64,000 bases of DNA from Gerris lacustris. Lineage: Eukaryota; Arthropoda; Insecta; Hemiptera; Gerridae. The notes under the pieces were generated by a model, which searched no databases, was not told the DNA's origin, and saw only the letters and a list, made by a program, of their open reading frames with translations. The stretch spans positions 8,038,033 to 8,102,032 of the forward strand of contig OX578286.1 of the NCBI GenBank assembly GCA_951217055.1, in the 5' to 3' direction. This document shows positions 23,401-35,437 of the stretch, piece after piece. A program made the position numbers and the translations under genes. Numbering within the stretch: position 1 is the stretch's first letter; the number at the start of each line of letters is the position of its first letter.

Positions 23401-24070
23401 ATTTTATGTATATAAATAGTCTAAACTAAAATTTGGAGAGTATCATATTCTTAGTTAGAATGAATTATGTATAATGTAGTTCTGACTGTATATCTAGAAG
23501 GCTTTGGAAACAAACTATGTATTTAGGCATATTATTTAATTGCTAGGCTTATATGTTAATAGGGTAACATAGCCGCTAGTTCCTAGCATGAGCCCCACAC
23601 GAATGACGGGGTGAAAACTAGTATAATAGAATATACGTGTTAATAAAAAAAACAATGAGTTCACATTGAACAAACTGAAATATAATAAGCAATTTATAAA
23701 AATAAATAAAATAGTGAGATCAGGTAGGCAAGTATCTAATAAATCAATGTCAAATTATTTCTTCAAATGATCTTTATTTACCAAATCAAATGAGGCAGAA
23801 AACCAAAAGAAAATTGGAAAAAGTAAAGGCAAGGCAATCGAAATCATTTGTTCTGGAAGGTCGTTGATAAATTTCGTTTGTTTTTTCACCCTAAGATTAC
23901 ATTTTATACCTGTTATCAACTGTTATACTGTTATCTGGTTTCCCGAATTTAACCCTAAAATATCTCTTAAGTTAAACCCTAGACTAAAATACATAAAGTA
24001 TTGAAGGTCTTGTAGCCTAATCTAAACATTGGCTATGTTAAATCTTTTCTCATTGAAAAAAAAAATTAAA
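23401..24070. other. AT-rich intron sequence
   Basis: No supported gene. Some sequence (TAATTGCTAGGCTTA near 23540) recurs at 39.58 kb followed by ATGAGCCC-type sequence, so a further dispersed repeat is probably present. Confidence 0.45.
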
Positions 24071-24074
24071 GATT

Positions 24075-27000
24075 AGTGAATGAAACTTTTATTGATTGAA
24101 AGAGGTTTTATTGAATGATCGGGTTTATTAAATGAAACATTTATTGAATGATAAATTTATTCAATGAAACATTTATTGAATGATAAATTTATTCAATGAA
24201 AGAGGTTTTATTGAATGATCGGGTTTATTAAATGAAACATTTATTGAATGATAAATTTATTCAATGAAAGAGGTTTTATTGAATGATCGGGTTTATTAAA
24301 TGAAACATTTATTGAATGATAAATTTATTCAATGAAAGAGGTTTTATTGAATGATCGGGTTTATTAAATGAAACATTTATTGAATGATTAATTTATTCAA
24401 TGAAAGAGGTATTATTGAATGATCGGGTTTATTAAATGAAACATTTATTGAATGATAAATTTATTCAATGAAAGAGGTTTTAGAGAATATCACATTTATT
24501 GAATGACTGAGTTTAATTAAAAAAGACATTTATTAAATGAAAGAGGTATTTGAGAATAGCAAATCTATTGAATGACTAGGCTTAATTAAATAAGACATTT
24601 ATCAAATGAAAGAGGTTTTATAGAATAACAAATCTATTGAATGACTAGGCTTAATTAAATAAGACATTTATTAAATGAAAGAGGTTTTTGAGGATTACAA
24701 ATCTATTGAAAGACTGGGTTTAATTAAATAAGACATTTATTAAATGAAAGAGGTATTTGAGAATAACAAATCTATTGAATGACTGGGTTTAATTAAATAA
24801 CAAATTTATTAAATGAAAGAGGTTTTTGAGAATGACAAATCTATGGAAGGACTGGGTTTAATTAAATAAGACATTTATTAAATGAAAGAGGTTTTTGAGA
24901 ATGACAAATCTATGGAAGGACTGGGCTTAATTAAATGAGACATTTATTAAATGAAAGAGGTTTAAAAAAAAAAAAAAATATATATATATTGAATGACTGG
25001 GTTTAATTAAATAAGACATTTATTAAATGAAAGAGGTTTTTGAGAATAACAAATCTATTGAATGACTGGGTTTAATTAAATAAGACATTTATTAAATGAA
25101 ACAGGTTTTTGAGAATAACATCTATTGAATGACCGGGTTTAATTAAATAAGACATTTATTAAATGAAAGAGGTTTTTGAGAATAACAAATCTATTGAATG
25201 ACTGGGTTTAATTAAATAAGACATTTATTAAATGAAACAGGTTTTTGAGAATAACATCTATTGAATGACCGGGTTTAATTAAATAAGACATTTATTAAAT
25301 GATAGAGGTTTTGGAGAATAACAAATCTATTGAATGACTGGGTTTAATTAAATAAGACATTTATTAAATGATAGAGGTTTTGGAGAATAACAAATCTATT
25401 GAATGACTGGGTTTAATTAAATAAGACATTTATTAAATGAAACAGGTTTTTGAGAATAACATCTATTGAATGACCGGGTTTAATTAAATAAGACATTTAT
25501 TAAATGAAAGAGGTTTTTGAGAATAACAAATCTATTGAATGACTGGGTTTAATTAAATAAGACATTTATTAAATGAAACAGGTTTTTGAGAATAACATCT
25601 ATTGAATGACCGGGTTTAATTAAATAAGACATTTATTAAATGAAAGAGGTATTTGAGAATAACAAATCTATTGAATGACTGGGTTTAATTAAATAACACA
25701 TTTATTAAATGAAAGAGGTTTTTGAGAATAACAAATCTATTGAATGACTGGGTTTAATTAAATAAGACATTTATTAAATGAAACAGGTTTTTGAGAATAA
25801 CATCTATTGAATGACCGGGTTTAATTAAATAAGACATTTATTAAATGAAAGAGGTTTTTGAGAATAACAAATCTATTGAATGACTGGGTTTAATTAAATA
25901 AGACATTTATTAAATGAAACAGGTTTTTGAGAATAACATCTATTGAATGACCGGGTTTAATTAAATAAGACATTTATTAAATGATAGAGGTTTTGGAGAA
26001 TAACAAATCTATTGAATGACTGGGTTTAATTAAATAAGACATTTATTAAATGATAGAGGTTTTGGAGAATAACAAATCTATTGAATGACTGGGTTTAATT
26101 AAATAAGACATTTATTAAATGAAACAGGTTTTTGAGAATAACATCTATTGAATGACCGGGTTTAATTAAATAAGACATTTATTAAATGAAAGAGGTTTTT
26201 GAGAATAACAAATCTATTGAATGACTGGGTTTAATTAAATAAGACATTTATTAAATGAAACAGGTTTTTGAGAATAACATCTATTGAATGACCGGGTTTA
26301 ATTAAATAAGACATTTATTAAATGAAAGAGGTTTTTGAGAATAACAAATCTATTGAATGACTGGGTTTAATTAAATAACACATTTATTAAATGAAAGAGG
26401 TATTTGAGAATAACAAATCTATTGAAAGACTGGGTTTAATTAAATAAGACATTTATTAAATGAAAGAGGTTTTTGAGAATAACAAATCTATTGAATGACT
26501 GGGCTTAATTAAATAAGACATTTATTAAATGAAGGAGGTTTTTGAGAATGACAAATCTATTGAAAGACTGGGTTTAATTAAATAAGACATTTATTAAATG
26601 AAAGAGGTTTTAGAGAATAACAAATCTATTGAATGACTGGGTTTAATTAAATAAGACATTTATTAAATGAAAGAGGTTTTTGAGAATGACAAATCTATGG
26701 AAGGACTGGGCTTAATTAAATAAGACATTAATTAAATGAAAGAGGTTTTTGAGAATAACAAATCTATTGAATGACTGGGTTTAATTAAATAAGACATTTA
26801 TTAAAGGAAAGAGGTTTTAGAGAATTACAAATCTATTGAATGACTGGGTTTAATTAAATAAGACATTTATTAAATGAAAGAGGTTTTAGACAATGGAAAA
26901 TCTATTGAATGACTGGGTATAATTAAATAAGACATTTTCCAAATGAAAGAGGTTTTTGAGAATGACAAATCTATTGAATGACTGGGTTTAATTAAATAAG

Positions 27001-27470
27001 ACATTTATTAAATGAAAGAGGTTTTTGAAAATAACAAATCTATTGAATGACTGGGTTTAATTAAATAAGAAATTTATTAAATGAAAGAGGTTTTTGAGAA
27101 TGACAAATCTATTGAATGACTGGGTTTAATTAAATAAGACATTTATTAAATGAAAGAGGTTTTTGAAAATAACAAATCTATTGAATGACTGGGTTTAATT
27201 AAATAAGAAATTTATTAAATGAAAGAGGTTTTTGAGAATGACAAATCTATTGAATGACTGGGTTTAATTAAATAAGAAATTTATTAAATGAAAGAGGTTT
27301 TTGAGAATGACAAATCTATTGAATGACTGGGTTTAATTAAATAAGAAATTTATTAAATGAAAGAGGGTTTTGAGAATAACAAATCTATTGAATGTGTAGG
27401 TTTTAATTAAATAAGAATTTTTTTATATGAAAAAGGTTTTATTGAATGAAATATTTATTGAATGAGAGTG
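24075..27470 (+). repeat. 68-bp satellite array (3.4 kb)
   Basis: About fifty head-to-tail units. The left part (to about 24480) has a 68-base unit with GAATGATCGGGTTTATTAAATG. The rest has GACTGGGTTTAATTAAATAAG, GACATTTATTAAATGAAAG and AGGTTTTTGAGAATAACAAA. Between about 25030 and 26350, 69-base and 67-base variants alternate (AACAGG with ACATCT versus AGAGG with ACAAATC), making a 136-base higher-order unit. The units have no coding pattern. Confidence 0.95.
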
Positions 27471-27974
27471 TTTTCAATACAGCCAATGTGATACTGCTTT
27501 ACGTTCTAGAGTCTAGACAGACATTTTAAAATAAACTATTCTTGAATTATAAACCAACCACATAAACTTTTAAGTTTATACTGATAAAAATGTTGATAAT
27601 ATAAGCAACTGGTTTTATCGCTTAGTTTAAAAAAAAGGCGTATTTAATAGTTTTAGCTGCTTTTGATAATATTTTTCATTCATTTAAGTGATGACGTCAT
27701 AAAAAGATAATGGCATCATAAAATGAAGTTATATATTATATGTAGTTCATGTTTATTGTGAGCTATTTCTTAGTTTGACGAATTGACTATATAAACAGAA
27801 TAATTTAATGTTTTTTTCTTTTTATGAAACGTAGTAATGTAAAACAAAAATGTTGCACACAAAATGTGTTAATGCTATTAGACAAAATAGCGTGGAAAAT
27901 TAAATAATTTACACGTGTTATATATTTTCTTTAAGTACCATTTAATAAATTTAATTTATACCCAAAATTAAAAG
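27471..27974. other. AT-rich intron sequence
   Basis: Nothing supported. Confidence 0.4.
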
Positions 27975-28140
27975 TCGTGCAGTGTCGTGGGGCACCCGGT
28001 AGGAACAAACTTCCGCTTTTCATTAAATATAAATTATAAAATCACATTACTAAGTATACGATGCTAACAACTTATACATGGCGGAGTTAGGAAAAAGACA
28101 AAATTAAAGTAACTAACTATTTGTATACTTAGTGAAGTGA
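27975..28140 (+). repeat. Family A left-end fragment
   Basis: GTGTCGTGGGGCACCCGGTAG through CTTATACATGGCGGAGTTAG and AAAGTAACTAACTATTTG. Only the first 165 or so bases of the family are present; a family D fragment follows. Confidence 0.7.
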
Positions 28141-28149
28141 AGATATAAT

Positions 28150-28488
28150 TAAAAGAAAATAAAAACTCTATCCACCAGTGTTATATATTTTTGTAATCAA
28201 ATCTTCAATTCTTTTCATTTGATACCCAACTTGAAATTTAAAAACAAATTACACGTGACATGAAATATCCGCCATTTTGGATTTGAACAGCTATTAATTT
28301 TGATTTCGCCATATTTTTCCTATGTGAGTCAAAACTATAATTAAAACTATATTAATTAAGTTTCATGTTTTTATCTCTTTTGTTTCAAAAGTTATTGGAA
28401 CCGTACAGAGTGACAGACAGAAAGACACAGGGACGAGACTATAAGAGTTTTTTTTGTTTTTTTTTAGGTTTACCAACGAAACCCTAAA
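28150..28488 (-). repeat. Family D fragment
   Basis: The minus strand starts AGGGTTTCGTTGGTAAACC and runs through the CTGTACGGTTCCAATAACTTT segment to a CCGCCATTTTGGATTTG segment, truncated relative to the 7.5-kb copy. Confidence 0.7.
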
Positions 28489-29084
28489 AAGAACAATATG
28501 AACAATGTAGAGCAATAATTATACAACAAAAAGGAAAAATGTATTGGCATAATTACTGCAAAAAACAAACAATAAATAGAAAATTCATTACAATAGGTGG
28601 AAATAAGGAACGAAAGATTAAATAGCAAAATAGCAGGCAATGTTATTCCCAAATCACAGCATATAAATAGTCTATTCAAAGATCGTCATTTGCTATATTC
28701 TTTTTTCTTATTGGAGAATTACTCGATTTTAATTTACGTAAAGTCACAAATTATTTATATGTCATAACTGTAACATGGATATTGGATATCATTATTTAAT
28801 TTAAAATATATTATATATAATATTTACTAAGTGACTTATGAAACTAAAATTTACCTGAATTTTGTGTAATTTCCTTACATTTGTTTTATATGTGTATGGA
28901 TATAAAACATGACATTGAAACTCGCTCTTTTATCTTAAATTTATGTGAATTAAATAAGAAATGTTTTTCTCCCTATTAAATTCCTCCGTAATATTATAGT
29001 GTATATTTATTTCTACTTACAAATACAATCGTATAAAAGTAGATTTAATAGATGTTTTCTTATTACAAATGTAATCGTGCTTTC

Positions 29085-29230
29085 AAGCTTGCCGAAAGAA
29101 AAAGCTTTATGATAGTTCTGAAGAACGAAAATATTTTAGGTCTCCAATTTCAAAAATTCAAAGACAGAAATCTGTTTCAGACATAAGGTAACATTTTTGG
29201 TTCCGTGTCTGTCTGACGCTCATTTTTTGC
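29085..29230 (-). repeat. Family C fragment
   Basis: Reverse complement of the C-family 3' part: GAACGAAAATATTTTAGG, ATCTGTTTCAGACAT and GTTCCGTGTCTGTCTG. A related 3' end lies just left of it (AGCTTGCCGAAAG). Confidence 0.65.
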
Positions 29231-29439
29231 GAACCTGCTGAAAAGTAGGTTACAAATACTAACTGTTGCATTCTTTATTGGTTTTATGAGTTGAAATATA
29301 CCCTTAAATAATTCCCTCCACCCACTACCCCCCCCCCCCCCCCCCCCGCGTCCAACCACTATACAATGGCTTGACCTAAAATTTTGAAAAACATGAATGC
29401 TAAGACCTTATTGTGGGGCGATGATAATTTCCTTAAAAA

Positions 29440-30055
29440 AAAATGTAATTTACCTTGTCGTTATTACCGATAAAAAACATTGACCCCCGGGGGATCGAAC
29501 CAGGGACCTCTGAGGTCGAAAAACGTCTTGCATACGAGTCCGCAAGAGACATTTTTATGTTTTCGCTCTGCGTAAACTACCGTCATAAAATGAAACATAA
29601 TCGGTAATTTATTCAAGTAATTGATAAAAGTAGATGGAAGATAATTTTTATTCTTATCTCCACATCGGCACTGCCGCGGCTTTATTACAAACGACTGAAT
29701 TCAAAGGCGCCGGCCCGCCTTCTATGAATTGTTAATATGCCTTCATACTAGGAAGGCCGAGAGGGCTGAGAGTTGATGGCAACCTCCTGTACTTTCCTAA
29801 CTACCTGTCACACGTATAAATCTTTTCGACTTTCTTCGGCCCTACAAAGCGCGGTAGGGGAAGGCACTACAGCTATAGACTGGATTACAGACCTCCGATA
29901 CATTTCTAACTCCCTGTTATACTTTTCTGAGTTTTTATGCTAAAAGTAACGTAACGTTTTTGACTTATGTTCCATAGCCTAAGCATGAAAATGTCAACAA
30001 AAAAAATTATAATTATATAACGGGTATGCTTAACCATCTACGAAACCCTAAAAAG
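29440..30055 (-). repeat. Family H element with tRNA-like end
   Basis: The minus strand begins AGGGTTTCGTAGATGG, contains GGCCGAAGAAAGTCG, TAGGAAGGCCGAGAGGG-type and GGCGCCTTTGAATTC-type segments shared with 50.64-51.13 kb, and ends in a tRNA-like part: GGTCCCTGGTTCGATCCCCC with a perfect B-box. The core is more GC-rich than its surroundings. Confidence 0.6.
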
Positions 30056-30154
30056 TACTTGGACGCAAGTACTCCCCTGTGATTTTTTAAATCTGTCTAA
30101 ATTATTTTGATAGGGTAGTTATGGTTATGACCTACTTGCGCTTTTCTCTTAATT

Positions 30155-30330
30155 TTCCCTTAACTCCACTAAGTACAAACAGTTAGTTACTTTTAATCTT
30201 GTCTTTTTTCTAACTCCGCCATGTATAAGTAGTTAGCATTGTATACTTAGAAGTGTGATGTTATAATTTATATTTAATGAAAAGAGTAAGGAATTTCGTT
30301 CCTACCAGGTGTCCTGCGACACCACACGTA
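30155..30330 (-). repeat. Family A left-end fragment, inverted
   Basis: Reverse complement begins GTGTGGTGTCGCAGGACACC and continues to TACATGGCGGAGTTAG, about 175 bases of the family's left end. Confidence 0.7.
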
Positions 30331-30694
30331 TTTCTTTCCCCCTTACTTTACTTTACTGGTTAGAGTGCTGACTCACATAACAATTCAAAGATGCAGTTGA
30401 GTAAAGACTATCGAGATGCGCTTTTCAAGGAGAATAGCTGATAAGACACGAAAGGATAGTTAGGAATGGAGAGAATTAGGATGGTTCTATAAGTGCAGCC
30501 AATGTCAGATAGGTTGATGGCACGAAGGCTTTCGTGAGACGTAACCATTATTTGAACTGTCTCCAACAATTGGAGCATTGAGGTATGTAAAGCAAAGGCG
30601 GTATTTTTTGGCTCAGTTTTAATCATGAGGCGTTAATGTGCCTTACCAGGCAAATGAAAACAATGGACTGGGTACACTTGTATACATTTTTTAA

Positions 30695-31592
30695 AAGAAA
30701 TAGTCAGCCAATTAGTGTGGCACATAGATTCCTCGCTTAATATTTAGTATTTCTTTAATGATTGTATGCTTTTACAATCTATTGTCAAATTTATTTATCC
30801 CCCGTTTTTACAACCTAAAAAAATATTTTGATATTTTATCTATAGTCTTCTTTGGTGTAGGTCTTGCAGGGTAACAAATGTTCATAAAAACAACCTAAAT
30901 TGTTTTCAAATTGCTATAGTTCGACCATCTCCTGGTCAAATCATGAAACTGTTTTATTCCACCATTTTATGGTATCGTCGTTTTTTATGATATTTTATTA
31001 ATAATCCGACATTTGCCATCTTTCTATTTCTTAGCTAACTCATGAGATTGACAATTAAAACTATTTACGCAGTAACACAAAATTTAACACTATTAACAAT
31101 AAATAAAAATTAATAACAACAGAGGACAAAAATTAGCAAAGAACGAGGATTTTTTTTTACCTGTATTCAAGCATCAATTTCGCAAAATTTAAAAAGCCTA
31201 GACGGTTAAAATTAATCTCAGGCTATCTGCTAGCAACTTTTGACAAACCATAACTAAGTAGGCACTTTTGAAGATATAAGTGCAAATAAATGTATGTTTG
31301 TGCGTATGTAGAAGAGAAACAAATAAGCGCAGAAGGTTAAAACTTATATGGGACCAACAATGAGCTAATTATGACCTACAATACATATTTAATTAAAATC
31401 GGCCTAGAAGTTTTTAATATATGCTGGTTCGTAAAAAATCGAGCGACAGACACGGAACCAAAAATGTTCTTTGACGTCTGAAACGGATTTGTATTTATAT
31501 ATTTTTTTTTAAATCGGAGACATAAAAATGTTCTTTTTTTAGAACGATCACATAGCTTCCGTAAACTTCAGTAAGCCCGGAAGTAAAAATTA
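30695..31592 (+). repeat. Family C element, long copy
   Basis: Starts GTCAGCCAATTAGTGTGGCACATAG and ends CAGTAAGCCCGGAAG. It contains an extra 400-base middle part compared with the 56.1-kb copy (ATTGTCAAATTTATT, ACAATTAAAACTATTTAC). The family core TATATGGGACCAACAATGAGC lies near 31345. Confidence 0.65.
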
Positions 31593-32210
31593 AAATTGTT
31601 ATATCCACATTGCTTTTTGTATAATTGTAAACATCTAGACATTTCTAGAATTCAGAGGGAGACATTTTAAATTAAAATTTATTAATTTAAATTCCAATAA
31701 TAAAGGCTATTTTTACTGACATGAAGGTCGTCAGTAATTTTTTTTCTTTCAGTGACAACGGCTTTAGAGTTAGAAGATAAGGGCTATTGCGATACGACAC
31801 CCACAGATGTCGTTGGCGCTGGTGAACGAGTTGCCCCACAATAACTTTGACGCTTCATTTAAAAGTCGTATATATCCAAGCTATACATGTCACATTCATA
31901 TCGTATCAGATGTCGTATTGCTTATTGAAATGACCACTCTGGGTTAGAGTTTAAAATAGACTTCCAATTAGTCAGGGTAAAAACCTTCCTCGCGTCATAT
32001 TCATTGAACCAAAGGTCACATGAGTATAAAAATAATGTGATCCTTCTGAGAATTGAAAGTGTTCTTGTTTGGAACGTGATTAAATTCCCAGTAAGGTTAT
32101 GTTTATTTTTATTTAATATTAAATGTGTGCTGAAAATTGAAACTAATTAAAGACCAACTGTAGGCTACTTTCGACAAACCGCATTACAATTTCTTTAAAA
32201 TCGGGCACAA
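31593..32210. other. Intron sequence with a possible small inverted-repeat element
   Basis: GCGATACGACACCCACAGATG (near 31777) and the partly complementary GATGTCGTATTGC (near 31910) might be ends of a small MITE. The match is short and imperfect. Confidence 0.3.
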
Positions 32211-34608
32211 AAAGAAAGTGTGCTGTCGCAGGACACCCGTTAGGAACGAAGTTCCTTCCGCTTTTCATTAAATATAAAAATATTATAAAATCAAATTACT
32301 ATAAGTATACGATGCTAACTACTTATACATGGCGGAGTTAGAATAGTGACAAAATTAAAAGTAACTAACTATTCGTACTACAAGTTAAGGCAAAATTATA
32401 AGAAAAGTAATTTTTTTTTTTATAATTGAAGCGAGCGTCTTGCAATAAATATGTATTAAATATTGGGGTTATAGTTAAAATGATGGTTGTAGTAGAGTAA
32501 GGGAAGAGGACTACTCCCTAACCCTCACGCTTACTCCATTTAAAATATTATTAAATGTATCACTTCACTACAAAGAAACTTCTGCTTGTATCAGGTTGAA
32601 ATTTTACATGCCTGTTTCAATTGTACTTTAGGCGATGTGTATGAAGTGTTATAAAAAAAATAGTTACGTTAGAACGTAAGATAACGGTAAAAACGTTGTT
32701 TTCTCTATTTTACACGTGTAGGTCAACGTTAATGTTTTTAGCGATCTTTAATAATTCATAGCGGTGTCGGTGTTGGTTTTACTAAAACAAATTATGTATA
32801 AAAGTTGTTTGCACCATTGAATAGATGAAGTTGAAATATGTTCCTGTCCCAAAATTCCAATTTTACATTTGAATTGAACTCGTCCTGGGCATTGATAAAA
32901 TGAACATGAACATGTATATTAAATTTTAACAAAATCGGTCAACTTAACCTCACGTTATCGGTTATCGGTCGGTTTGGTGACGTCCGGATTTCTGATGCTA
33001 GGTTTTGTGACGGAGGGTTTTGTGACGGTAGGTTTTGTGATGGTAGGTTTTGTGGTGGTAGGTTTTGTGACAGTAGGCTTTGTGACTGTAGGTTTTGTGG
33101 TGGTAGGTTTTGTGGTGGTAGGTTTTGTGACGGTAGGTTTTGTGATGGTAGGTTTTGTGGTGGTAGGTTTTGTGACAGTAGGCTTTGTGACGGAGGGTTT
33201 TGTGGCGGTAGGTTTTGTGATGGTAGGTTTTGTGGTGGTAGCTTTTGTGACGGTAGGTTTTGTGATGGTAGGTTTTGTGGTGGTAGGTTTTGTGGTGGTA
33301 GGTTTTGTGACGGTAGGTTTTGTGATGGTAGGTTTTGTGACGGTAGGTTTTGTGACGGTAGGTTTTGTGATGGTAGGTTTTGTGGTGGTAGGTTTTGTGA
33401 CAGTAGGCTTTGTGACGGTAGGTTTTGTGATGGTAGGTTTTGTGACGGTAGGTTTTGTGATGGTAGGTTTTGTGGTGGTAGGTTTTGTGACAGTAGGCTT
33501 TGTGACGGAGGGTTTTGTGGCGGTAGGTTTTGTGATGGTAGGTTTTGTGGTGGTAGGTTTTGTGACAGTAGGCTTTGTGACGGTAGGTTTTGTGGTGGTA
33601 GGTTTTGTGGTGGTAGGTTTTGTGATGGTAGGTTTTGTGGTGGTAGCTTTTGTGACGGTAGGTTTTGTGATGGTAGGTTTTGTGGTGGTAGGTTTTGTGA
33701 CAGTAGGCTTTGTGACGGAGGGTTTTGTGGCGGTAGGTTTTGTGATGGTAGGTTTTGTGGTGGTAGCTTTTGTGACGGTAGGTTTTGTGATGGTAGGTTT
33801 TGTGGAGGTAGGTTTTGTGGTGGTAGGTTTTGTGGTGGTAGGTTTTGTGACGGTAGGTTTTGTGATGGTAGGTTTTGTGGTGGTAGGTTTTGTGACGGTA
33901 GGTTTTGTGATGGTAGGTTTTGTGGTGGTAGGTTTTGTGACAGTAGGCTTTGTGACGGAGGGTTTTGTGGCGGTAGGTTTTGTGACAGTAGGCTTTGTGA
34001 CGGTAGGTTTTGTGATGGTAGGCTTTGTGACGGAGGGTTTTGTGGCGGTAGGTTTTGTTATGGTAGGTTTTGTGGTGGTAGCTTTTGTGACGGTAGGTTT
34101 TGTGATGGTAGGTTTTGTGGTGGTAGGTTTTGTGGTGGTAGGTTTTGTGACGGTGGGTTTTGTGATGGTAGGTTTTGTGGTGGTAGGTTTTGTGACGGTA
34201 GGTTTTGTGATGGTAGGTTTTGTGGTGGTAGGTTTTGTGACAGTAGGCTTTGTGACGGAGGGTTTTGTGGCGGTAGGTTTTGTGACAGTAGGCTTTGTGA
34301 CGGTAGGTTTTGTGATGGTAGGTTTTGTGACGGTAGGTTTTGTGATGGTAGGTTTTGTGGTGGTAGGTTTTGTGACAGTAGGCTTTGTGACGGAGGGTTT
34401 TGTGGCGGTAGGTTTTGTGACGGAGGGTTTTGTGACGGTAGGTTTTGTGACGGTAGGTTTTGTGACAGTAGGTTTTGTGTCGGTAGGTTTTGTGATGGTA
34501 GGTTTTGTGACGGTCGGTTTTGTGATGGTAGGTTTTGTGATGGTCGTTTTTTTTAACTTACTCCCGGGCATCAGACGCTGTAAAGTGCCATAAGGAACTT
34601 CGTTTCAA
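32211..34608 (+). repeat. Family A element containing a minisatellite
   Basis: The left end GTGTGCTGTCGCAGGACACC and GGAACGAAGTTCC, the middle blocks and the right end GCCATAAGGAACTTCGTT are all present, so this is the most complete copy. Near the right end, where other copies read GGTAGAGTTCGTGACGGTCG once, it carries 1.55 kb of 15-base repeats. About 850 bases remain without the array. Confidence 0.8.
32990..34545 (+). repeat. 15-bp minisatellite GGTAGGTTTTGTGAC
   Basis: About 103 units of 15 bases, all of one length. The variable base triplet after GTG (ACG, ACA, ATG, GTG, GCG) and a few GGAGGG units form longer repeating patterns. Because the period is a multiple of three and the unit lacks stops, both strands show open frames of about 540 codons (GFVTVGFVM and TKPTVTKPT). 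They begin and end in transposon sequence, so I regard them as artefacts. Confidence 0.95.
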
Positions 34609-35030
34609 AAAGTCGTTCTAAATCATTTTTCACTATGAGATCATCAGTGCAGAAAATATATCTAACCACTGGGTTTCAAAACTATCACAAGAAACGTTAG
34701 TGATAGTTCAACTAGTCACTAGTATTATATTTAAATAAATCTTATTCCCCCCCCCCCCCCCACTAATATACTTTTAAGTTTAATTATTTAAAGAAACAAA
34801 CAACTTTTATCATTCTTTCTTGTCTTAAATTAAACTTTTCGTGAATACATAATTTTAATACCAACATGTTAAACAAAAAAATGTCAAGCTTGGGATGTAA
34901 CCTTTGATAAACATTTTTTAATCAGAACTTTCCCCATTTTTTGTCTTGACTTACAAGAACCAGAAATCTTTTGTTTCGTAAGATAAGAAAGGGCATAAGG
35001 TAGGTAAAAGTAACGACTCTTTGAAATATT

Positions 35031-35108
<78 letters not shown>

Positions 35109-35257
35109 ATTAAACGATATAATAATAATTAAAAAGACAACCATTCCATTAATGGTTTTATATTCTTTACGCTTTTTATATACTATCGTTCCAGAAAAAG
35201 TTAAAAGTCTTTAAAACTTACGATATTTTTAATGGAATTGCATAAAAGATTAAAAAA
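34609..35257 (+). other. Intron sequence with TA microsatellite
   Basis: A run of 15 C residues at 34747 and a pure TA tract at 35036-35103. Otherwise no feature. Confidence 0.6.
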
Positions 35258-35434
35258 GATACAAATTATCTTCATAAAACAGTAGCAAAATAATGTCTAT
35301 TCAAATATCTATATTGGGGAAAAGAATGGAATAAAATAGAATAAAATCTTGGTTTTTAACCCACAAAAAATTGTCCGCCCTGATTTAGAGGTCGATAACT
35401 TGGATTTGACATCTCCTAATCATGCCTGAGGACA
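35258..35434 (+). repeat. 175-bp direct repeat, left copy
   Basis: ATACAAATTATCTTCATAAAA to GAGGACACAAAAATA, nearly identical to 37187-37362. The pair brackets the A element at 35438-37186. Confidence 0.85.
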
Positions 35435-35437
35435 CAA

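Noticed and set aside
24075..27470. CRISPR array
   Set aside because: The units are contiguous with no unique spacers, and the window is eukaryotic.
32955..34593. Two overlapping frames of about 540 codons on opposite strands (TKPTVTKPT and GFVTVGFV repeats)
   Set aside because: Both arise from a 15-base minisatellite without stops, start and end in transposon sequence, and mirror each other, so neither is evidence of a protein.
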